Assembly (NCBI RefSeq): GCF_014649775.1
Contig: NZ_BMTR01000019.1
Span: 62,001-126,000 of the forward strand
DNA: 64,000 bases
Direction: 5' to 3'
Origin: Streptomyces longisporoflavus
GTDB taxonomy: Bacteria > Actinomycetota > Actinomycetes > Streptomycetales > Streptomycetaceae
Positions 44,661 through 53,931 of this stretch are shown piece after piece. The stretch's first letter is position 1, and each line of letters starts with the position of its first letter. A program made the translations under genes and the position numbers. The notes under the pieces are model-generated. The model saw only the letters and a list, made by a program, of their open reading frames with translations. It ran no database searches and was not told where the DNA came from.

Positions 44661-45377
44661 ATGGCTGAGGGAATGGCTGACGCGAGCGGACTGGCCGACG
44701 ACCGTGCGCTCCTGGGGCGCACCAGCACCGCGGAGAGGGTCTCGGACATCCTCCGCAGCCGCATCGCGGAGGGTTACTTCCCGCCGGGGGCCCGGCTCTC
44801 GGAGGACAGCATCGGTGGCGCGCTCGGCGTCTCGCGCAACACCCTGCGCGAGGCCTTCCGCCTCCTCACGCACGAACGCCTGTTGGTCCACCAGCTCAAT
44901 CGCGGGGTATTTGTCCGAGTTCTCACCATTGAGGATGTGGAGGACATCTACCGCACCCGGCGCCTCGTCGAATGCGCGGTGGTCCGCGGACTGGGAGATC
45001 CGCCCTTCGCGCTCGACGGACTCGCGAGCGCCGTCGCGGACGGCACGAAGGCGGCGCGCGAGCGCGAGTGGAAGGGCGTTTCCACGGCCAACATCCACTT
45101 CCACCGGGAACTGGTCGCACTCGCCGGAAGCGTCCGCACCGACGAGGTGATGCGCAGCGTCTTCGCCGAACTGCGCCTGGCCTTCCACGTGGTGGACGAT
45201 CCGCGCCTGCTGCACGAGCCGTACCTCGCACGCAACCGGCAGATCCTGGAAACCCTCCGGGACGGCGACGCCGCGGAGGCCGAACAACTGCTCGCGGTCT
45301 ACCTGGACGACTCGCGCCGCGGCCTCGTCGAGGCCTACGGCCGACGCGTGGCGGAGGGCGAACGGGCGGCCCGCTGA
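44661..45377 (+). CDS. GntR family regulator, FadR subfamily
   Basis: The 238-residue protein has a winged helix (GARLSEDSIGGALGVSRNTL and RLLTHERLLVH) and an all-helical FCD effector domain. Candidate metal ligands lie in NIHFHRELVALAG and FHVVDDPRLLHEPY. FCD regulators sense small organic acids, which suits a 5-oxoproline cluster. ATG 44661 is chosen; TTG codons upstream give a short implausible extension. The palindrome at 44596-44612 is its probable operator. Confidence 0.88.
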   Translation: MAEGMADASGLADDRALLGRTSTAERVSDILRSRIAEGYFPPGARLSEDSIGGALGVSRNTLREAFRLLTHERLLVHQLNRGVFVRVLTIEDVEDIYRTRRLVECAVVRGLGDPPFALDGLASAVADGTKAAREREWKGVSTANIHFHRELVALAGSVRTDEVMRSVFAELRLAFHVVDDPRLLHEPYLARNRQILETLRDGDAAEAEQLLAVYLDDSRRGLVEAYGRRVAEGERAAR

Positions 45378-45455
45378 CGCCCGCCGGGCGCCGGACGGGG
45401 TTCGCCCGGGCGCTGTCAGATCTGCGCCGTTTCGACCGTTGTCAGACCGAGGATC

Positions 45456-45461
45456 TAGTCT
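45456..45461 (+). promoter_or_regulatory. -10 element of a leaderless transcript
   Basis: TAGTCT ends exactly 7 bases before GTG 45469. There is no Shine-Dalgarno sequence in between, so the condensin-like operon probably starts as a leaderless mRNA. The -35 region (around TTCGAC, 45431) is weak. Confidence 0.45.
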
Positions 45462-45468
45462 GTGCACC

Positions 45469-46995
45469 GTGACTTCGCCTGCCGTTACGGACACCGTTCC
45501 GCCCCAGCTCAGCGCGGGGCCGAGGCCCGCTCCGGGCCCGGCCGCCGACGAGGGCCTGGCGCGGCGCCTGCGCGCGCTCGCCTGCACGGCGCCGCTGCAC
45601 GACCTGGACGTGCGCAAGGCCAACCTCGCGGGCGAGTACTCGGTGTACGCGATGGCGGAGGTGGCGCTCTCCGCCATCGACCTGGTCACCCTGAACATGG
45701 ACTTCGACACCGGCGCCGATCATGAGGAGATAGTGGCCAGGCTGCTCCCGCGCGTCGGCGCCCAGGCCCCCCGGCGTCCCGTGGCCGAGCACGAACGCGT
45801 CGCCCGCTGGGTCCTGGAGAACCTGATCAACGTGGGCAGCGTCGACCGCGGCTTCCGCGCGGTGTACGGCACCTTCGCCCCCGACGGCTCCTATGTCCGC
45901 AGGGACTACGACTTCAAGCTGATCGAAGAGGTGCCCGGGTACGGGGGCGGTGTCTATCTCCGCACGACGGACGAAGCCGTCAACGTCCTCGTGGGCGCCC
46001 TCGACACCGACGTCACGAGCGCCCAGATCGCCGCCGAGGTGAAGCTCGAGGTGCTCATCAACCGCGGCCGCCTCGCCGACGCCCAGCTCGCCGCCGAGCA
46101 GGCGCGCTACCGGACCGTGCAGTATTCGGAGACGCTGCGCAGAGCCCTGGACGCCACCCGGCGCAACGTCCGCGCGGTGGACTGGCTCCAGGCCGTCCCC
46201 GACATGATCGCGGAGGCCCTCGACCACGTGGCCGACCGCTATCGCCACGAGAACGCGATCCTGACGAACATCCGCAAGGCACGCGACGAGTCCGAGGACC
46301 CCGGGCAGAAGCGCCGCGCCGCCGAGCTCGTCGACATCGTCAAGGACTGCATCCGCCGCCACACCCAGCTCCAGTCCCGGCTCCTCGAAGCGGGCCCGCT
46401 GTTCCGTGCCGAGCAGGACCGCCAGGCCTTCGCGACCCCCACCGCACGCACCGGCCTCGATCTCTACGGCCAGCTCGTCGCTCCGCTCCTGCCGCTCCCG
46501 GTCGAGCAGGCGAGCCGCGTGACGGACGCGTTCTTCGCACGCGGGACGGGCCTGCGCACACCCGTCTCCGTCCGCGTCGGGGATCTGGTCGACATACTGC
46601 TCACGCCGCCGCAGGAGCGTGAGCACCTGGGCGTGGAGATGCCCGAGCCTGACCTCATCGCCACCCCCGACGACAGCCGCTTCAGCGAGGAGCAGCTCGC
46701 CAGCGCCATGGAGCTGCTCGACCTGCCGGCCGACGCGCCCCGGCGCCTGTCCGGACTCCTCGCCGACGCCCGGCTCCGCGACAGCGAACTGCCGTATCTG
46801 GTCGCCCTCCTCGCCGTCCACGCGGCCAGCCCGCCGGTCGGCACCGCCTACCGCCAGGGCGAGGAGAAGCTCCTGTTCGCCGTGGACGACGGCACCGAAC
46901 TCGACGACCCGGAATTCGGCGGCGCCGACCTCATCGTGGGCACGGCACTGCTCGACGCCGCCGGCATGGCGGCCGGCCGGACGGAGGCCGCGTGA
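45469..46995 (+). CDS. Kleisin-like subunit of a MukBEF/JetABC-type complex
   Basis: This is the first gene of three. The 508-residue protein has an N-terminal winged-helix-like region (AMAEVALSAIDLVTLNMDFD), a long helical middle (about 190-340, with IAAEVKLEVLINRGRLADAQ and KRRAAELVDIVKDCIRR) and a C-terminal small domain (SRFSEEQLASAMELLDLP). Order and size recall MukF or JetA kleisins, which bridge the SMC heads. I cannot place it in a named Pfam family, so the call rests on architecture plus gene order (F-E-B, as in mukFEB). GTG 45469 is preferred as a leaderless start; TTG 45439 is possible. Confidence 0.55.
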   Translation: MTSPAVTDTVPPQLSAGPRPAPGPAADEGLARRLRALACTAPLHDLDVRKANLAGEYSVYAMAEVALSAIDLVTLNMDFDTGADHEEIVARLLPRVGAQAPRRPVAEHERVARWVLENLINVGSVDRGFRAVYGTFAPDGSYVRRDYDFKLIEEVPGYGGGVYLRTTDEAVNVLVGALDTDVTSAQIAAEVKLEVLINRGRLADAQLAAEQARYRTVQYSETLRRALDATRRNVRAVDWLQAVPDMIAEALDHVADRYRHENAILTNIRKARDESEDPGQKRRAAELVDIVKDCIRRHTQLQSRLLEAGPLFRAEQDRQAFATPTARTGLDLYGQLVAPLLPLPVEQASRVTDAFFARGTGLRTPVSVRVGDLVDILLTPPQEREHLGVEMPEPDLIATPDDSRFSEEQLASAMELLDLPADAPRRLSGLLADARLRDSELPYLVALLAVHAASPPVGTAYRQGEEKLLFAVDDGTELDDPEFGGADLIVGTALLDAAGMAAGRTEAA

Positions 46996-47050
46996 GCGCT
47001 CCCGACACCCGCATGACTCGTACGTACGACCGCCGCAAGGAGCACAAGCC

Positions 47051-47944
47051 GTGACCGAGCACCCCGCAGAGCACACCGCGTGGGGCGAGCCGGAGGCATC
47101 GGCGGCGCCGGCCGCGACCGCCGCGATCACCCCGGCCGACGCCGCCGACGCCGCGCGCCTCGTCGCCTTCGGGCTCCAGCCCAAGCTCCAGCCCGCCCGC
47201 GACCAGGAGTACGCCGAACTGCTCCGCCGGTACCGCGAGGACTCGCCGTTCGCCCGGCTCGCCGACGCCGTCGCCGCCGGACTCGGGCTCGTCGTCCTGG
47301 AGGTCTCCCCGCGCGCGGGGATGGCCGTGACGGCCGCCGAGGACTCCGTGTTCGCCGTCCGCATGGGCGACTACGCGCGCAGGACCGCCGCCGACTCCAC
47401 CGACCGCTTCCTGCACGGCCTGGCCCATCTCGCCGTCGCGGCCCTGGCGTTCCCGCGCCCCGAGGACCTCGCCGACGACGGATACATCGGCCGGGTCACG
47501 GTCAACGGAGTCGACGCCTTCGTGCGTCAGGCCTGCCGCCGCCTGGAGGAGCGGGCCGAGGAACAGGGCGAGAACTCCGACCCCGCGACCGACGCCCCCG
47601 GCCTCGAAGCCGCGTGGCGGATCTGGACACGGCGCAGCTCGACGGGCGCCACGAAGGACGCCCGACGCCTCGCGGGATCGACCACCGGCATCATCGGCAA
47701 GGCCGTCGCGTTCCTCACCGACTCCGGGTTCCTGCAGCGCACGGGCGACGACTCCGGAGGCACGTACCGCACGACCGCCCGCTATCAGCTCCAGGTGCGC
47801 GACATGGCGGGCGGCGCCGCCATGGCCGAGCTCCTCGAGCTCGGCATCGTGCCCGTCACGGACGGGTCCGCGACCCTGCTGCCCCCCGAAGACAGCGACG
47901 ATCTGGAGCTGGCCGCCGACGCGGGCCTGCCCTTCCACTCCTGA
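47051..47944 (+). CDS. KITE-like (MukE/JetB-type) subunit
   Basis: The 297-residue protein begins with an Ala-rich tail. It has a first helical domain (about 50-120, YAELLRRYREDSPFARLADA) and a C-terminal winged-helix stretch GIIGKAVAFLTDSGFLQRTG followed by TYRTTARYQLQVRDM. Tandem winged helices between a kleisin gene and an SMC gene are the mark of KITE proteins (MukE, MksE, JetB). AAGGAG lies 8 bases before the GTG. It follows gene 1 by 55 bases. Assignment is by architecture and context. Confidence 0.55.
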   Translation: MTEHPAEHTAWGEPEASAAPAATAAITPADAADAARLVAFGLQPKLQPARDQEYAELLRRYREDSPFARLADAVAAGLGLVVLEVSPRAGMAVTAAEDSVFAVRMGDYARRTAADSTDRFLHGLAHLAVAALAFPRPEDLADDGYIGRVTVNGVDAFVRQACRRLEERAEEQGENSDPATDAPGLEAAWRIWTRRSSTGATKDARRLAGSTTGIIGKAVAFLTDSGFLQRTGDDSGGTYRTTARYQLQVRDMAGGAAMAELLELGIVPVTDGSATLLPPEDSDDLELAADAGLPFHS

Positions 47945-48021
47945 ACCCCGCGCTCGGTCCCGCCCCACCCGCCTGAACCCTTCCTGCTGTTCCGCACGAC
48001 TTACGACGAGAGTCCGCCGCC

Positions 48022-51000
48022 ATGTACGAGCTGTCCCGGGTCCGCCTCTACTCCATCGGCCCCGCCGGTGCGCGCTACGCCGACACCGTGCTTGACCTGC
48101 GCGGCGTCGGCGCGGAGGTGCCCGACCCCGCGCCCGCCCAGGCGGAGTTCTTCGAGGACGAGCCCACCGGCCCGCCGCTGCGCCCGGCCCCCGCGGGCGT
48201 ACTCTTCCTGGAGAACGGCGGCGGCAAGTCGGTCCTGCTCAAGCTGATCTTCTCGGTGATGCTCCCGGGACACCGCAACACGCTGGGCGGCGCGAGTTCG
48301 GGAGTCCTGCGCAAGTTCCTCCTGGCCGACGACTGCGGGCACGTCGCCCTGGAGTGGCAGCACACGCTGACCGGCGAGTGCGTCGTCGTCGGCAAGGTCA
48401 GCGAATGGCGCGGACGGCAGGTCTCCAACGACCCGCGGAAGTTCGCCGAGGCCTGGTACTCCTTCCGGCCCGGACCCGGCATGAGCCTGGACTCCCTCCC
48501 GGTCGCCGAGTCCACCGCCGTGCGGCCGTCCGTGGAAGGCGTCTCGGGCGCGCAGGGGCGGCGGCGCACCATGAAGGGCTTCCGGGACGCGCTGACCGAC
48601 GCCGGCAAGGCGTACCCCCACCTCGAAGTGCACTGGGAGGAGATCCACGACCGCTGGAACGAACACCTCGGCGAACTGGGCCTCGACCCCGAACTCTTCC
48701 GCTACCAACGGGAGATGAACGCCGACGAGGGTGAGGCCGCAGGCCTCTTCGCGGTCAAGAAGGACTCCGACTTCACCGACCTCCTGCTGCGCGCCGTCAC
48801 CGACACCCGCGACACGGACGGCCTCGCCGACCTCGTCCACGGCTTCGGCAACAAGCTGGGCCGCCGCTCCGAACTCATCGCCGAACGGGACTTCACCGCG
48901 GGCTCCGTCGACCTGCTGGGCCGGATCGTCGACGCCACCGACACGCGCTCACGCGCGCGTGACGTGCACGCCGGAGCCGAGCGCCGCACCCGCACGCTCG
49001 CCCGCCGCCTCTCCGCCCGCGGCGTCACCGAGCGCGGCCGCGCCGGGGAGCTCGCCGAGCGGGTCACCGCCGCCGCGCACACCGTCACCACGGCGGAGGA
49101 AGCCCGCGGCAGGTCCGCCCTGATCTCCGCCGAACTCGCCTTCCGGCACGCCTCCCTGGCGCTCACCGTCGCCGAGAAGGCCGCCGCCGCGCAGCGCCGC
49201 GAGCTCGCCGACGCCCGCCAGCTGCACTCCGCCTGGCAGGCCGCCGAAGCCGTCCTGCGCCACCGCGCCGCCGCCGACCGCTCCGCGCGCGTGGCCTCCG
49301 CGATCCTGGAGGCCGAGCGGGACGCGGCACCCGCCCTCGCCGCACGCGCCAAGGCGGCGGCCGATCTCGTACGGGTCCTGCACACCGCAGCCGAAGGCGC
49401 CGAGTCCCTCGCGAACGAGGAGGAGGAGCGCTCGGCCGCGCTCCAGGAGACCGGCGAGGCCGCCCACCGCGACGCCACGGTCGCCGCCACGGAGGCACAG
49501 CGCGCCCGCAGCGAGGCAGGACACCTGCGCCAGCGCCTCGCCGAGGTCGAGCAGGAGACCGCGGAGGCCGTCCGCGCGGGCTGGCTCGACGACACCGCAC
49601 CGGACGCCGACCCGGCGCGCGCGGCGCTCGCCGCCAGCGACGCCGAGAAGACCGCGGCGGCCGCCTGGGACACCGCACGCGAGACCTCCCTGCGCGCCGC
49701 CGAGCACGCCAAGGAGGCAGCGGCCGCCGAAGCCCGCGCCGAACTCACCGCGGCCCGCGCCTCGGACGCGGCCGACGCCGCCGAGCACGCCTACGACGCC
49801 GAACGCCGTGCCGCCGAGTCGATCGCCGCGGACGAGCGCCTCGCCGAGCTGCTCGGTCTGCCGGGGACGAGCCCGTCCGCCGGAGTGCCGATGCCCCGCC
49901 GGGCCACGGCGGAGAAGGGCGGCGACGGCGACCGGGCGGACGCGGCCACCGGGGACAGCGCCGCGGTCACCGCCGCCCGCGCCGCCATCGGCACCCGCCC
50001 CCCGGCCGAAGGCCCCCTCTCCCTCGCGGAGCTCGACCGCAGCGCCGACGACCTCCGCACGCTCCTCGAAGACGGGGTCGCCTCCGCCGAGCGGCAGCTC
50101 TTCGAACTGCGTACCGCCGCCGCCGACGACTCCCGGATCCTGGGCGCCCTCGGTGACGGCGGGCTCCTGCCGCCGGGCCCGGACGTCCTGGCCACCGTCG
50201 AGTTCCTCGGCGAGCACGGCATCCCCGCACTGCCCGGCTGGCGCTATCTCGCCCAGGCCGTCGACCCCGCCGACCACGCGCGCGTGCTCGCCGCCCGGCC
50301 CGAGCTGGTCGACGGCGTCGTCATCACCGACCCCGCCACGCACGCACGGGCCCGCGAAGCGCTCGCGGGCGCCGCCCTGCTGCCCCGCTCGGCCGTCGCC
50401 GTGGGCACGGCCGCCGCCCTCCTCGCCCCCACCCCCGGCGAGGACGCACAAGGCGGAGACGTCTTTCTCGTCCCGCCGAACCCCGCCATGCACGACGAGC
50501 ACGCCGCCGACGAGGAGCGGACCGCGCTGCGCGCACGGGCGGCCCAGCGCGACGAGGAGATCCGGGCGCTCGCCGTCCGCCTCACCAAGGACCGCGAACT
50601 CGCAGCCCGGCTCTCCTCCTGGCGCAGCGGCTGCCCGGCCGGACGCATCGAGGAACTCGCCGCCGCCGCACGCAGCGCACGCGCCTTCGCCGAGGAAGCG
50701 GAGGCCGAACTGGCCGAGGCCCGTACGGTCCGCGCCGAGGCCGACGAGACGGCGGCCGAAGCGGCACGCGCGCGTGACGAGCGCCAGGAAGCCGCCCAGC
50801 GCGCGCGACGCGTCGCCGACGCCCTCGCGGGCCTCGCCTTCCGCCTGCGCGAACGCGCGGGCTGGCAGACCAAGCTGCGCGAACTCGCCGACGACGCCGT
50901 CGAGTCGGAGGCCCGCGCCCAGACCTGCCTGGACCGCGCACGCGCCGCCGACGAGGACCGCCGCTCCGCCCAGCGCGCCGCCGATGACGCCCGCCGCACC

Positions 51001-52734
51001 GCCCGCGCCCTGCGCGCCGAACGTGCCGAGATCGCCGGCGCCCCCGAGGACGTGCCCGAGGACCCCGCGTCCGCCGCCCCCAAGTCGTCGCTGCCCGCCC
51101 TCCGCGAGGCCTACCGCGCCGCCTCCCAGCTCTACGAGAAGGTCGGTGTCGGCGCCGACCTGCGCGCCGAACAGGCCCGCGCCGAGAGCGACGAGACCAG
51201 CGCCCTCGCCGAACTCGACCGGCTCAGCAACAAGGTCCGCACCCGCGCCGCCCTGCTCCTGGAGGGCACGGACGGCTCCGACGGACCGTCCCGGCAGGCC
51301 GCGTCCGCCCGCGCCGAGGCCCAGGTCCAGCTCATCGAGACCCGCGCGTCCGCCGCGAGCGAGCAGCTCGGCCGGCTCCGCGGCGAGGCCGAGCGACTCG
51401 CCCCGCAGGACGGCGACGCGCACACCGAGCTCCCCGAAGAGCTCGTCCCCGCCGACGCCGAGCAGGCGCAGGTCCTCCTGCGCACCGCCACCGGCGAACT
51501 GGCCGCCCACACCGAGGCGTTGAGCCAGGCCAAGGACGCGCACGCCGCCCTCCTGCAATCCCACCGCGCCACCGAGGACGCCGCCGGAGGCTTCGACGAG
51601 ACGGCGGCCCTCCTGCGCGACCTGCTGCGCGAGCAGCACCACGAGGAAGAAACACCCGAAGAGCCCGAGCCCTACCCCGGCTCACTCGAAGAGGCCCGCC
51701 AGGCCGCGGCCGAGGCCCGCCGCTCCCTGCGCGGCTGCGCCGCCGACCTGTCCGCCGCCGAGGCCGCCGTCCGCGAGGCCTGCGACATCCTCGTACGGCA
51801 CGCGAACTCCACCCGCTACGAACAGGTGCGCACCCCCGCCCGCCAGCAGATCCGCGAGCTGCCCGCGTCCGCGCTGCCGGAGCACGCCAAGAAGTGGGCC
51901 GACGCCTTCGCGCCGCGGCTGCGGGTGCTCACCGACGAGCTCGAGCAGCTGGAGCGCAACCGCGACAGCATCGTGGACCGCCTGCGCGGCCTCGTGGAGT
52001 CCTCGCTCGCCACGCTCCGTTCGGCCCAGCGCCTCTCCCAGCTCCCCGAGGGCCTGGGAGAGTGGTCCGGCCAGGAGTTCCTGCGCGTCCGCTTCGAGGA
52101 GCCCGACCAGGCGACGCTCACCGAACGCCTCGGCGAGGTCATCGACGAGGCGACACGGGCAGCGGTCAAGAAGAACTCCGACCTGCGGCGCGACGGAATG
52201 TCCCTGCTCCTTCGCGGAGTCCAGGCCGCCCTGGAACCGCGCGGCATCGCCGTCGAGATCCTCAAGCCGGACGCCGTACTGCGCGCCGAGCGGGTGCCGG
52301 TCGGCCAGATGGGCGACGTCTTCTCCGGCGGGCAGCTGCTCACCGCCGCCATCGCCCTGTACTGCACGATGGCCGCCCTGCGCAGCAACGACCGCGGCCG
52401 CGACAAGCACCGGCACGCCGGCACGCTCTTCCTCGACAACCCCATCGGCCGCGCCAACGCCACGTATCTCCTGGAGCTCCAGCGGGCCGTGTCGGACGCG
52501 CTCGGCGTGCAGCTGCTGTACACCACCGGCCTGTTCGACACGACCGCGCTCGCGGAGTTCCCGCTGGTCATCCGCTTGCGGAACGACGCGGACCTGCGGG
52601 CCGGGCTGAAGTACATCAGCGTCGAGGAGCACCTGCGGCCGGGCCTGCCGCAGCAGAACCCGGCCGAGGAGACGGTGCACGGGGAGATCACGGCGACCCG
52701 GATGTACAAGCGCCCCGCCGCCTCGACCTCGTAG
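48022..52734 (+). CDS. SMC-like ATPase (MukB/JetC-type)
   Basis: The 1570-residue protein has the split-head plan of SMC/MukB proteins. The N-terminal Walker A is LENGGGKSVLL (K69, S70). Long Ala/Glu/Arg-rich coiled coils span about 320-690 and 850-1330, around a less helical middle (about 700-840) that may be a small hinge. The C-terminal head has an ABC signature FSGGQ (1434-1438). The Walker B reads TLFLDNPIG (D1472-N1473), with Asn where the catalytic Glu is expected. Predicted to load on DNA with the two upstream products. A 13-bp duplication spans its stop codon and the convergent stop of the next gene. Confidence 0.85.
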   Translation: MYELSRVRLYSIGPAGARYADTVLDLRGVGAEVPDPAPAQAEFFEDEPTGPPLRPAPAGVLFLENGGGKSVLLKLIFSVMLPGHRNTLGGASSGVLRKFLLADDCGHVALEWQHTLTGECVVVGKVSEWRGRQVSNDPRKFAEAWYSFRPGPGMSLDSLPVAESTAVRPSVEGVSGAQGRRRTMKGFRDALTDAGKAYPHLEVHWEEIHDRWNEHLGELGLDPELFRYQREMNADEGEAAGLFAVKKDSDFTDLLLRAVTDTRDTDGLADLVHGFGNKLGRRSELIAERDFTAGSVDLLGRIVDATDTRSRARDVHAGAERRTRTLARRLSARGVTERGRAGELAERVTAAAHTVTTAEEARGRSALISAELAFRHASLALTVAEKAAAAQRRELADARQLHSAWQAAEAVLRHRAAADRSARVASAILEAERDAAPALAARAKAAADLVRVLHTAAEGAESLANEEEERSAALQETGEAAHRDATVAATEAQRARSEAGHLRQRLAEVEQETAEAVRAGWLDDTAPDADPARAALAASDAEKTAAAAWDTARETSLRAAEHAKEAAAAEARAELTAARASDAADAAEHAYDAERRAAESIAADERLAELLGLPGTSPSAGVPMPRRATAEKGGDGDRADAATGDSAAVTAARAAIGTRPPAEGPLSLAELDRSADDLRTLLEDGVASAERQLFELRTAAADDSRILGALGDGGLLPPGPDVLATVEFLGEHGIPALPGWRYLAQAVDPADHARVLAARPELVDGVVITDPATHARAREALAGAALLPRSAVAVGTAAALLAPTPGEDAQGGDVFLVPPNPAMHDEHAADEERTALRARAAQRDEEIRALAVRLTKDRELAARLSSWRSGCPAGRIEELAAAARSARAFAEEAEAELAEARTVRAEADETAAEAARARDERQEAAQRARRVADALAGLAFRLRERAGWQTKLRELADDAVESEARAQTCLDRARAADEDRRSAQRAADDARRTARALRAERAEIAGAPEDVPEDPASAAPKSSLPALREAYRAASQLYEKVGVGADLRAEQARAESDETSALAELDRLSNKVRTRAALLLEGTDGSDGPSRQAASARAEAQVQLIETRASAASEQLGRLRGEAERLAPQDGDAHTELPEELVPADAEQAQVLLRTATGELAAHTEALSQAKDAHAALLQSHRATEDAAGGFDETAALLRDLLREQHHEEETPEEPEPYPGSLEEARQAAAEARRSLRGCAADLSAAEAAVREACDILVRHANSTRYEQVRTPARQQIRELPASALPEHAKKWADAFAPRLRVLTDELEQLERNRDSIVDRLRGLVESSLATLRSAQRLSQLPEGLGEWSGQEFLRVRFEEPDQATLTERLGEVIDEATRAAVKKNSDLRRDGMSLLLRGVQAALEPRGIAVEILKPDAVLRAERVPVGQMGDVFSGGQLLTAAIALYCTMAALRSNDRGRDKHRHAGTLFLDNPIGRANATYLLELQRAVSDALGVQLLYTTGLFDTTALAEFPLVIRLRNDADLRAGLKYISVEEHLRPGLPQQNPAEETVHGEITATRMYKRPAASTS

Positions 52735-52756
52735 GCCTCAGGCGTAGGCCTCAGGC
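52731..52756. repeat. 13-bp x2 tandem repeat spanning two convergent stop codons
   Basis: GTAGGCCTCAGGC occurs twice in perfect tandem (52731-52743, 52744-52756). The first copy holds the TAG of the SMC-like gene (52732-52734). The second holds the stop of the Rieske oxygenase gene on the other strand (52751-52753). Confidence 0.92.
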
Positions 52757-53878
52757 CAGCCGCTCGGTCAGCCATGCGTGGAAGAGACCGATGTGGTGTT
52801 CGGTCGGCACGAGCACCCCGCCCCCGCGATAGGCGCGTGAGGCCATCGCGGGCTGGGTGCGCTCGCAGGCCTCGAAGTCCTGCTCGTTGACCCGGTGGAA
52901 CAGCTCCACGGACTTGGCGAGGTCGACGCCGGACGCGACGACCTCGGGTGCGTAGAGCCAGTCGCACTCCACGACCGTGCGGTCCTCGGCCAGCGGGAAC
53001 ATCCGGTGCAGGATCACGTGGTCGGGCACGAGGTTGACGAACACGGCCGGCTTGATCGTGATGGCGTAGTAGCGGCGGTCCTGTTCCTCGGCGACCTCGG
53101 GCAGGCGACCGAAGCCCGCGCTGCCGTCGACGGTGAAGCCGCTGACCTCCTCGCCGAAGGAGGCGCCGTGTCCGACGTAGTACTGAGCGGCGAAACCGTC
53201 GGTGAACTCCGGAAGGACGTCGGTCAGTTCGGGGTGGATGGTCGCGCAGTGATAGCACTCCATGAAGTTCTCGACGATCAGCTTCCAGTTGGCGCGCACG
53301 TCGTAGGTGACGCGCTTGCCGAGGGCGAGCCGCTCGGTTCCGTAGCTCTCGATGGACGCCGCGTCGCCGAGACGCTCCACGGCCGCCCCGATGACGCTCT
53401 CCTCGAAGGAGGGCGGATCGTCGGCCAGACACACCCAGGCGTAGCCGAGCCACTCCCGCAGCGCGACCTTGACCAGGCCGTATGCGGAGCGGTCGACGTC
53501 CGGCATCTTCGACAGGTTCGGCGCGGCGACCAGCTTGCCGTCGAGGTCGTACGTCCACGCGTGGTACGGGCACTGGAGCGCGCGGCGCACCTCGCCCGAC
53601 TCCCGCGTGCACAGCCGGGCGCCCCGGTGGCGGCAGATGTTGAGGAACGCGCGCAGTTCCCCGGAGCGGGAGCGGGTGATCAGTACGCTCTCGCGGCCGA
53701 TCTGGACCGTGCGGAAGGCGCCGGGTTTGCCGAGGTCCGCGGAGCGCACCGCGCAGAACCAGAGTGACTCGAAGACGCGTTCCTGTTCCTGCCGGAAGAT
53801 CTCCGGATCGGTGTAGTAGCGGCCCGGCAGCGTGGTCATCAGACTGCCGGTGGGCGGGGCCTCGGGGGTCGTCGTCAC
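52751..53878 (-). CDS. gbcA: Rieske oxygenase, glycine-betaine monooxygenase (GbcA-like)
   Basis: The 375-residue oxygenase subunit has a Rieske [2Fe-2S] site (C82, H84; C103, H106, in NICRHRGARLC and CPYHAWTYD) and a mononuclear iron site (H210 and H215 in ENFMECYHCATIHPEL). Together with dimethylglycine and sarcosine oxidase genes it most likely removes one methyl of glycine betaine as formaldehyde. Choline, carnitine or stachydrine oxygenases are alternatives. GTG 53878 is preferred for the GGAGGA upstream; TTG 53935 would overlap the upstream stop but lacks a ribosome site. Electrons probably come from the ferredoxin and reductase at 60107-61581. Confidence 0.85.
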   Translation of the reverse strand: MTTTPEAPPTGSLMTTLPGRYYTDPEIFRQEQERVFESLWFCAVRSADLGKPGAFRTVQIGRESVLITRSRSGELRAFLNICRHRGARLCTRESGEVRRALQCPYHAWTYDLDGKLVAAPNLSKMPDVDRSAYGLVKVALREWLGYAWVCLADDPPSFEESVIGAAVERLGDAASIESYGTERLALGKRVTYDVRANWKLIVENFMECYHCATIHPELTDVLPEFTDGFAAQYYVGHGASFGEEVSGFTVDGSAGFGRLPEVAEEQDRRYYAITIKPAVFVNLVPDHVILHRMFPLAEDRTVVECDWLYAPEVVASGVDLAKSVELFHRVNEQDFEACERTQPAMASRAYRGGGVLVPTEHHIGLFHAWLTERLA

Positions 53879-53931
53879 GGTGGCGTGCTCCTCCGTACTC
53901 TCCAGGTCCGTACTCTCCGAGTCCGGACTGC

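Noticed and set aside
45469-52734. Complete Wadjet (JetABCD) defence system
   Set aside because: No JetD-like gene is adjacent and the first two proteins could not be matched to JetA or JetB by eye, so the full system is not claimed.
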